Shown piece after piece: positions 1 through 4,543 of a DNA stretch of 5,416 nucleotides. Below the pieces are notes generated by a model. It saw nothing but the letters and a program-made list of their open reading frames with translations, did not search any database and was not told the DNA's origin. Position 1 is the stretch's first letter. The number at the start of each line of letters is the position of its first letter. This DNA is from Prevotella sp. CAG:1320. GTDB lineage: Bacteria; Bacteroidota; Bacteroidia; Bacteroidales; Bacteroidaceae. The translations under genes and the position numbers were made by a program. The stretch is from contig FR882151.1 of the NCBI GenBank assembly GCA_000435635.1, forward strand, positions 1 through 5,416, read 5' to 3'.

Positions 1-116
1 ATCACCAAATCTTCAAACACTTATATTTCATCGAACTCACGTTAGAATACGACCTATCATATTTTGCCGTTTCCATGTATTTTTGTATACTTGCGGCAGA
101 ATATAGCACATTTAGC

Positions 117-185
117 ATGAGCATCGCAATAGGAAGAAAGCGTGAGACGGAAGAGCTGGAAAGGCTCCGCGACAGTGACAAGTGA
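117..185 (+). pseudogene. Remnant of an AAA-type ATPase N-terminus
   Basis: This is a 22-codon reading frame from ATG to TGA. Its peptide, MSIAIGRKRETEELERLRDSDK, resembles the start of the large Bacteroidales family of AAA/DUF234-like ATPases, which typically open with an IGR(K/R)xEIxxLxxLYxSxK segment just before the P-loop stretch YGRRRVGKT. Here the frame stops exactly where the P-loop segment should begin. Neither the downstream bases nor the other two frames restore GRRRVGKT, so nothing catalytic is left. It sits on the 3' side of a tRNA gene, a place where foreign DNA often comes and goes, so it may be the trace of a lost gene. The family match is from memory and covers fewer than 20 residues; chance resemblance is possible. 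Confidence 0.4.
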
Positions 186-233
186 CCATGGAGAACCTCT
201 TCCGCCAGACAGCAAAAACAAAACTGGATATCA

Positions 234-280
234 CGCAAAAAGCGGCGCAAGCTCTTGAAGAACTTGCGCCGCTTTTTGCG
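234..280 (-). terminator. Strong, probably bidirectional intrinsic terminator behind tRNA-Gln
   Basis: The 18-base arm CGCAAAAAGCGGCGCAAG (234-251) is repeated as its perfect reverse complement at 263-280, with an 11-base loop. The core is a ten-pair GC-rich stem preceded by five A and followed by five T on either strand, so it can stop transcription in both directions. It begins immediately after the last base of the tRNA on the minus strand, so it ends the tRNA transcript. In the other direction it would stop any plus-strand transcript coming from the left, where only a gene remnant is now visible. Confidence 0.88.
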
Positions 281-351
281 TTGTCCCAGGCGGATTCGAA
301 CCACCACTGACAGAACCAAAACCTGTAGTGCTACCATTACACCATAGGACA
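281..351 (-). tRNA. tRNA-Gln (anticodon UUG)
   Basis: Read on the minus strand, the 71 bases fold into a full cloverleaf. The acceptor stem pairs TGTCCTA with TGGGACA (one G-U). The D stem is GTGT/GCAC around a loop containing GG. The anticodon stem ACAGG/TCTGT closes the loop TTTTGGT, giving anticodon TTG, which reads CAA and CAG (glutamine). The T stem GGTGG/CCGCC holds TTCGAAT. The discriminator base is A (281). No CCA tail is encoded: the next bases are CGC, so CCA must be added after transcription. It stands alone, with its own promoter (362-393) and terminator (234-280), and no second tRNA beside it. Confidence 0.97.
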
Positions 352-361
352 ATTGCGGCTG

Positions 362-393
362 CAAAGGTAGTGCTTTTCCGCCATATCACCAAA
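362..393 (-). promoter_or_regulatory. Bacteroides-type promoter of tRNA-Gln
   Basis: On the minus strand, TTTG (390-393) is followed after 20 bases by TACCTTTG (362-369), a perfect match to the Bacteroidota primary sigma consensus TTTG-N19-20-TAnnTTTG. The -7 element ends 10 bases before the mature tRNA 5' end at 351, so the leader removed by RNase P would be only a few bases long. Both elements, the spacing and the downstream gene agree. Confidence 0.8.
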
Positions 394-572
394 TGTTTTG
401 CCGAAAATTTATCTTGATAAGCTAAAATTTATGGTCTTTATATGCGCTCTTTCCGTTTTCCCGCATGTTAAAAGACGAAAAGAGAATACCACGATAGCGG
501 GATTTTGGCCTTTTTGGGTAGTAAAAATGAAGAAAAGAGAGGTTTTACATGTCGCGAACCGAAAATAATTAG

Positions 573-580
573 TACCTTTG
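573..580 (+). promoter_or_regulatory. -7 element of the transporter promoter
   Basis: TACCTTTG matches the Bacteroidota -7 consensus TAnnTTTG and is identical to the -7 element of the tRNA-Gln promoter on the other strand. Transcription would start near 587-590, leaving an AT-rich leader of about 40 bases before the ATG at 629. No clear TTTG lies 19-20 bases upstream (the bases there are ATGTC); a T-run at 543-546 is slightly too far away. The promoter may therefore be weak or may need an activator. Confidence 0.6.
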
Positions 581-628
581 CTGTCAAAAATTTAATTACG
601 TTACTAATACATTAAAGTTTAACACATT

Positions 629-2152
629 ATGTTTGAAGGGCAACCTAAAGGTCTTTTCGCCTTGGCGCTGGCCAATACCGGCGAGCGTTTCGGCTACTAC
701 ACAATGTTGGCCATCTTCGTACTTTTCCTGAGAGCCAACTTTGACTTGTCTGCCGCCACGGCGGGCAACATCTACGCCGCCTTCTTGGCGTTGGTTTATT
801 TTCTCCCGTTCATTGGCGGCATCCTGGCCGATAAGTTCGGCTATGGCAAAATGGTGACATTCGGCATCGTCGGCATGTTCCTGGGCTATCTGTTGCTGGC
901 GCTCCCGCTGGGCAGCGGCTTGGCCGCCTGGATTTCAATGGCCGCCGGACTGCTGGTCATCTGCATGGGAACGGGATTGTTTAAGGGTAACTTGCAAGTG
1001 ATGGTGGGCAATCTCTACGATGACCCCGCCTACTCCGCCAAGAGAGACTCGGCATTTAGCATCTTCTATATGGCCATCAACCTGGGTGCGTTGTTTGCTC
1101 CAACGGCAGCCGTGGAAATCATGAACTACGCGCAAAACCACTGGGGAGCCAGCGTAAACGAGTCTTACCACTTCGCCTTTGGCGTGGCATGCTTCTCGCT
1201 CATCGTCTCCATGCTCATCTATTACGGTTTCCGCTCCACCTTCCGCCATGTGGAAGGCACCACAAAACAAGTGGAAGCCAGCCAAAAGGAAACGGCGCAC
1301 ACCGAGGAGCTGACTCCCAAGGAGACCAAAGACCGCATCGTGGCCCTGTGCCTGGTATTCGCCGTGGTCATCTTCTTCTGGATGGCCTTCCACCAAAACG
1401 GCTTGACGCTGACCTATTTCGCCGATGAGTTCACGGCCAAAAGCTCCACGGGCGTGGAGAGCATGATGTTCAGCGTGGCCAACCTGTTCGCTGTTATCAT
1501 CCTGGTATATGCCTTGTTCTCGCTGTTCCAGTCAAAGACGGGCAAGGCGCAACTCATTTCTTTCTTGGTAGGAGCGGCCGCCGTGGCGTTCCTCATCTAT
1601 CGCTACGCCACCATGGAGGGCAGCGTTCCCGTAGACGCACCTATCTTCCAGCAGTTCAATCCCTGCTTCGTGGTGGCCTTGACACCTGTCTCCATGGCCA
1701 TCTTCGGCTCGTTGGCACGCAAGGGCAAGGAGCCTTCAGCCCCCTTCAAGATAGGCTTGGGCATGTTGGTGGCTGCCTTGGGCTACGTGGTGATGATAGT
1801 GGGTTCCATCGGTTTGCTCACCCCTAACGCGCAAGAAGCATTGGGCGACTCCGCCTCTTTCGTCTCCCCCAACTGGCTCATCAGCACTTACCTGGTGTTG
1901 ACCTTTGCCGAATTGCTGCTTTCGCCCATGGGCATCTCCTTCGTTTCCAAGGTAGCTCCTCCCAAATACAAGGGCATGATGATGGGCGGATGGTTCGTTG
2001 CCACCGCCATCGGTAACTACCTGACCTCCGTGGCCTCTTGGCTGTGGGGCGACCTGCCTCTGTGGGTGGTTTGGGGCACGCTGATGACGCTCTGCCTGCT
2101 GGCTGCCCTCTTCATCTTCTCCGTGATGAAACGACTGGAGAAAGTGGCATAA
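629..2152 (+). CDS. POT/PTR2-family proton-coupled oligopeptide transporter (MFS)
   Basis: This 507-residue inner-membrane protein should import di- or tripeptides with protons. The PTR2 signature is exact at 143-155 (FSIFYMAINLGAL). Other family landmarks are ERFGYY (19-24), the TM4 lysine K119 in GLFKGN, FFWMAFHQ in TM7 (249-256), NP of TM8 (344-345), E428 in the TM10 stretch AELLLSPMG, and MMGGW in TM11. Hydrophobic segments lie near 8-34, 45-66, 74-93, 98-118, 141-163, 179-201, 236-258, 277-300, 308-326, 345-362, 373-397, 415-437, 449-470 and 476-500, about 14 in all. Two things are odd. The ExxERFxYYG motif reads N16-T-G-E-R-F-G-Y-Y-T25, lacking the first Glu and last Gly. The extra helix pair lies between TM7 and TM8, while the TM6-TM7 link (202-235) is hydrophilic. 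The ATG at 629 follows an A/T-rich leader with no Shine-Dalgarno, as usual in Bacteroidota. It is its own transcription unit. The substrate is inferred from the family only. Confidence 0.93.
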   Translation: MFEGQPKGLFALALANTGERFGYYTMLAIFVLFLRANFDLSAATAGNIYAAFLALVYFLPFIGGILADKFGYGKMVTFGIVGMFLGYLLLALPLGSGLAAWISMAAGLLVICMGTGLFKGNLQVMVGNLYDDPAYSAKRDSAFSIFYMAINLGALFAPTAAVEIMNYAQNHWGASVNESYHFAFGVACFSLIVSMLIYYGFRSTFRHVEGTTKQVEASQKETAHTEELTPKETKDRIVALCLVFAVVIFFWMAFHQNGLTLTYFADEFTAKSSTGVESMMFSVANLFAVIILVYALFSLFQSKTGKAQLISFLVGAAAVAFLIYRYATMEGSVPVDAPIFQQFNPCFVVALTPVSMAIFGSLARKGKEPSAPFKIGLGMLVAALGYVVMIVGSIGLLTPNAQEALGDSASFVSPNWLISTYLVLTFAELLLSPMGISFVSKVAPPKYKGMMMGGWFVATAIGNYLTSVASWLWGDLPLWVVWGTLMTLCLLAALFIFSVMKRLEKVA

Positions 2153-2171
2153 CAAGCACTCAACCCCATAG

Positions 2172-2207
2172 AAAAGCGCACGCCCCAATAAAGGCGTGTG
2201 CTTTTTT
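2172..2207 (+). terminator. Intrinsic terminator after the transporter gene
   Basis: GCGCACGCC (2176-2184) pairs with GGCGTGTGC (2193-2201), nine pairs with one G-U, around an eight-base loop. The stem is preceded by AAAA and followed by six T (2202-2207). It begins 20 bases after the stop codon and separates the transporter from the kdu unit. Confidence 0.88.
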
Positions 2208-2219
2208 GCGCTTATTTAT

Positions 2220-2250
2220 TTTGTATTCTCATGAATATCCGCTATCTTCG
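2220..2250 (+). promoter_or_regulatory. Promoter of the kduI-kduD unit
   Basis: TTTG (2220-2223), a 19-base spacer and TATCTTCG (2243-2250) fit the Bacteroidota promoter, with one change in the -7 element (TTCG for TTTG). It lies just after the upstream terminator. Transcription would begin around 2257-2260, giving a leader of about 35 bases that is A-rich and has no Shine-Dalgarno. No convincing operator is visible. Confidence 0.7.
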
Positions 2251-2292
2251 CGGAAAGAACACCTAAAAACGACTAAAACATCAAAAAGCAAA

Positions 2293-3138
2293 ATGAAGAC
2301 ACATTACCAACTGAGATACGCCGCCCATCCCAAGGACGCCAAGACCTATGACACCGCCCGCCTAAGGGATGACTTCCTGATAGAGACCCTCTTCGTGGCC
2401 GACGAGGTGCACATGGTCTACTCCATGTATGACCGCATGATAGTGGGAGGTGCCATGCCCTGCCAGGAAGAGCTGCCCCTGGAGGCCATCGACCCATTGA
2501 AAGCCGACCATTTCACCTCACGCAGGGAGGTGGGCATCTACAACGTGGGCGAAGGCGAGGCCATCGTCACCGTGGGCGAGGAGTGTTTCGAACTGGGATA
2601 CAAGGAAGCCCTCTACATAGGAGCGGGCGAAAGGGAAGTGACCTTCCAGAGCAAGGAGACGGAACGGCCTGCCAAGCTCTACTTCAACAGCACCACGGCG
2701 CACAAGGCCTATCCCTGCCGCAAGGTGACCAAGGCGGATGCCGTCACCGTGCGCATGGGTTCGCTGGAGATGAGCAATGAGCGCACCATCAACAAAATGC
2801 TAGTCAACCAAGTGCTCCCCACCTGCCAACTGCAAATGGGCATGACCGAGTTGTGCCCCGGCAGCGTATGGAACACCATGCCCGCACACGTCCACAGCCG
2901 CCGCATGGAAGCTTACTTCTATTTCGAAGTGCCCAAGGGGCAAGCCGTTTGCCACTTCATGGGCGAACCTCAAGAGACTCGCCACATCTGGACGCAAGGA
3001 GAACAGGCCGTACTCTCACCCGAATGGAGCATCCATTCCGCCGCCGCCACCCACAACTACACGTTCATTTGGGGCATGGGAGGAGAAAACCTAGACTATG
3101 GAGACCAAGACTTCTTTGACATCACAGACTTGAAATAA
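2293..3138 (+). CDS. kduI: 5-keto-4-deoxyuronate isomerase (EC 5.3.1.17)
   Basis: This cytoplasmic ketol-isomerase turns 5-keto-4-deoxyuronate (4-deoxy-L-threo-5-hexosulose uronate), formed from the unsaturated sugars released by pectin or glycosaminoglycan lyases, into 2,5-diketo-3-deoxygluconate. The 281 residues match the family length (278 in E. coli). It is a cupin-type protein; the zinc ligands known from E. coli KduI (His196, His198, Glu203, His245) are present at H199, H201, E206 and H248 with a constant shift of three, in PAHVHSRRME and SIHS. The family C-terminal stretch YTFIWGMGGEN (256-266) is intact. The frame is open upstream to 2038, inside the transporter gene, but the ATG at 2293 gives the family N-terminus and lies behind the terminator and promoter, so it is the start. 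kduD follows after 32 bases, in the same unit and acting on the next step. Confidence 0.96.
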   Translation: MKTHYQLRYAAHPKDAKTYDTARLRDDFLIETLFVADEVHMVYSMYDRMIVGGAMPCQEELPLEAIDPLKADHFTSRREVGIYNVGEGEAIVTVGEECFELGYKEALYIGAGEREVTFQSKETERPAKLYFNSTTAHKAYPCRKVTKADAVTVRMGSLEMSNERTINKMLVNQVLPTCQLQMGMTELCPGSVWNTMPAHVHSRRMEAYFYFEVPKGQAVCHFMGEPQETRHIWTQGEQAVLSPEWSIHSAAATHNYTFIWGMGGENLDYGDQDFFDITDLK

Positions 3139-3170
3139 ACCAATCCAACCTATAACAAATTACTTAAACT

Positions 3171-3977
3171 ATGGAAAGCTTAAAAGATTTCTCGCTCGAA
3201 GGCAAGAACGCCTGGATCACTGGAGCGGCCTACGGCATAGGCTTCAACATCGCCAAGGCCTTCGTGGCGGCTGGCGCCAAGAACATCATCTTCAATGACC
3301 GCCACCAATCCACGCTGGACTTGGGACTCTCCAACTACCGCGAGGCAGGTATCAAGAACGTGCATGGCTATCTTTGCGACGTGACAAAGGAAGATGACGT
3401 GAAGGCCTTGGTGGAGAAGATACACCAGGAAGTAGGCCAAATAGACATCCTGGTCAACAACGCGGGCATCATCAAGCGTGTGCCCATGCACGAGATGCCA
3501 CGCTCCGAGTTCCAACAAGTGATAGACATCGACCTGGTAGGCCCCTTCATCTGCGCCTCGGCCGTGTTGCCCGAGATGATGGAACGCCGCGAGGGCAAGA
3601 TCATCAACATCTGCTCCATGATGAGCGAGCTGGGCAGGGAGACCGTATCGGCCTACGCCGCCGCCAAGGGAGGACTGAAGATGCTCACGCGCAACATCTG
3701 CTCGGAGTATGGAGGTTATAACATACAATGCAACGCCATAGGCCCCGGCTATATAGCCACGCCACAGACCGCGCCGCTGCGTGAGCCGCAGCCAGACGGA
3801 AGCCGTCATCCCTTCGACCAATTCATCTGCGCCAAGACCCCGGCAGGCCGCTGGCTCAACCCCGAGGAACTGGGCGGCCCCGCCGTGTTCCTGGCCTCGA
3901 AGGCATCGGATGCCGTCAACGGCCACGTGCTCTACGTAGACGGAGGCATCCTGGCCTACATCGGCAAGCAACCTTAA
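3171..3977 (+). CDS. kduD: SDR dehydrogenase: 2-dehydro-3-deoxy-D-gluconate 5-dehydrogenase (KduD/DhuD type; gluconate 5-dehydrogenase-like)
   Basis: This is a 268-residue classical short-chain dehydrogenase. Next to kduI its likely job is to reduce 2,5-diketo-3-deoxygluconate to 2-keto-3-deoxygluconate with NADH. Visible motifs are the cofactor loop TGAAYGIG (17-24), an acidic D43 at the end of the second strand (suggesting NAD rather than NADP), NNAG (96-99), and the catalytic S149, Y162 and K166 (YAAAK). The usual Asn of the N-S-Y-K tetrad appears to be D121 (VIDIDLVGPF). The stretches CSMMSELGRETVSAYAAAK and GPGYIATPQTAPLRE are typical of proteins labelled gluconate 5-dehydrogenase in Bacteroides and in streptococci, where a related enzyme (DhuD) works with an isomerase on hyaluronan products. 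The name is therefore ambiguous by sequence, and the kduI neighbour decides it. The ATG follows an A-rich spacer 32 bases after kduI, and a terminator lies 64 bases after the stop. Confidence 0.88.
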   Translation: MESLKDFSLEGKNAWITGAAYGIGFNIAKAFVAAGAKNIIFNDRHQSTLDLGLSNYREAGIKNVHGYLCDVTKEDDVKALVEKIHQEVGQIDILVNNAGIIKRVPMHEMPRSEFQQVIDIDLVGPFICASAVLPEMMERREGKIINICSMMSELGRETVSAYAAAKGGLKMLTRNICSEYGGYNIQCNAIGPGYIATPQTAPLREPQPDGSRHPFDQFICAKTPAGRWLNPEELGGPAVFLASKASDAVNGHVLYVDGGILAYIGKQP

Positions 3978-4041
3978 GCAACGTCTCTACCGGTCTGCCC
4001 CCTTTGTGGAGCAGCCGAATTAACTACGCATACACGCGTTG

Positions 4042-4075
4042 AGCCTGTCGCCCGCCTTGGACGGCAGGCTTTTTT
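4042..4075 (+). terminator. Intrinsic terminator of the kduI-kduD unit
   Basis: AGCCTGTCG (4042-4050) pairs with CGGCAGGCT (4062-4070), nine pairs with one G-U, around an eleven-base loop, and the right arm runs into a tract of six T (4070-4075). It lies 64 bases behind the kduD stop codon with no gene in between. Confidence 0.85.
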
Positions 4076-4237
4076 CGTATAGAAGCCTCAAGCAAAGGCG
4101 ACCGATCATATCTCTTGACCCCTATCCGCCCGTTCGCGCCGCCTGCTTCCTCCACATGGCCACGCCGCTAGAAAAACATAGGAAACAAATCTTTTCCACA
4201 CAGCATATAAACCGCCCGTAAATAGCTGAAAACCGCA
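4076..4237. other. Gene-free spacer between the kdu terminator and the repeat array
   Basis: I see no gene, RNA or clear signal here. The only frame of note (TTG start at 4039, stop near 4221) begins inside the terminator hairpin and encodes a low-complexity, unrecognisable peptide. TAGCTG at 4223-4228 echoes the spacer of the palindrome array that begins at 4238, so the array may once have extended a little further left. Confidence 0.6.
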
Positions 4238-4315
4238 TTCCACGTCGTGAAATATGTATTCCACGTCGTGGAATAGCTGTTTCACGTCGTGGAATAGCTA
4301 TTTCACGACGTGGAA
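4238..4315. repeat. Array of four 15-base palindromes with a 21-base period
   Basis: Four near-identical palindromes start at 4238, 4259, 4280 and 4301, exactly 21 bases apart. They are TTCCACGTCGTGAAA, TTCCACGTCGTGGAA, TTTCACGTCGTGGAA and TTTCACGACGTGGAA. The second is a perfect palindrome (seven-base arms, central T); the fourth is the exact reverse complement of the first. The six-base spacers are TATGTA, TAGCTG and TAGCTA, the last itself a palindrome. The array lies between the kdu terminator and the purL promoter, 229 bases before the purL start. The period equals about two helical turns, so dimeric proteins bound at each unit would face the same side. Transcribed, the units could form stacked hairpins or one long stem. 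The function is unknown; it could be an operator cluster, an RNA element or a dispersed intergenic repeat. No T-tract follows, so it is not a standard terminator. Confidence 0.9.
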
Positions 4316-4397
4316 CAGATTTAGGAACTAGCTTCTTGAAACTTCGACACTATATAAAAGCCGTTTCATTCCTTAGTGAAAAACATCTCGTTCCCGT

Positions 4398-4462
4398 CTT
4401 ACGCGAGCGGCGCAAAAGCAAGCGTCCGCGCCGTGAAGCGCAAGGCCAAGGCGGGCCGTAAG
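4398..4462. other. GC-rich patch with nested inverted repeats
   Basis: This stretch is clearly richer in G and C than the bases around it. CTTACG (4398-4403) is mirrored by CGTAAG (4457-4462), and inside that pair CGGCGC (4408-4413) is mirrored by GCGCCG (4428-4433). It lies upstream of the purL promoter, so it is not in the predicted purL leader. Reading frames across it give arginine-rich peptides that I do not recognise. It could be a structured RNA, part of a dispersed intergenic repeat, or a decayed gene; in GC-rich DNA, short inverted repeats also arise by chance. Confidence 0.3.
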
Positions 4463-4480
4463 CGAATATCGGGGGAAATG

Positions 4481-4512
4481 TTTGGCCATTTACGCGAAAA
4501 TCACTACTTTCG
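4481..4512 (+). promoter_or_regulatory. Promoter of purL
   Basis: TTTG (4481-4484), a 20-base spacer and TACTTTCG (4505-4512) form a Bacteroidota-type promoter with the same TTCG variant seen in front of kduI. Transcription would start near 4519-4522, giving a leader of only about 25 bases before the ATG at 4544. That leaves little room for a riboswitch, so any purine control would have to act on the DNA or elsewhere. Confidence 0.7.
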
Positions 4513-4543
4513 CGAGTACATATAACCCTTAATCGCAAAAGAC

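Noticed and set aside
2..364. 120-codon minus-strand reading frame at the left edge
   Set aside because: It begins upstream of and runs through the tRNA-Gln gene and its terminator hairpin; the peptide is low in complexity and matches nothing I know.
431..568. 45-codon plus-strand frame (ATG at 431, TAA at 566-568) before the transporter promoter
   Set aside because: No promoter is visible in front, the peptide is basic and unrecognised, and there is no comparative evidence. It could be real only if conserved in relatives.
2224..2237. TATTC-TCAT-GAATA inverted repeat in the kduI promoter spacer, considered as an operator
   Set aside because: Five-base AT-rich arms are common by chance in AT-rich promoter spacers, and no known regulator motif is matched.
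2038..2292. In-frame upstream extension of kduI (open frame of 366 codons)
   Set aside because: It overlaps the end of the transporter gene, crosses a terminator and the kdu promoter, and the added residues are unlike KduI. The ATG at 2293 gives the family length and N-terminus.
3180..3971. 263-codon antisense frame covering nearly all of kduD
   Set aside because: It is a by-product of GC-rich codon choice in kduD; the peptide has no recognisable family, and kduD has all SDR motifs.
4192..4200. TTTTCCACA, a match to the DnaA-box consensus TTWTNCACA
   Set aside because: It is a single box with no cluster and no origin genes nearby; such matches are expected by chance.
4238..4315. Palindrome array considered as a CRISPR array or IS end
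   Set aside because: Spacers are only six bases long and nearly identical, there are no cas genes, and no transposase or target-site duplication is visible.
4505..4543. Purine riboswitch in front of purL
   Set aside because: The predicted leader is only about 25 bases, too short for the purine aptamer, and no such conserved core is visible in the upstream region.
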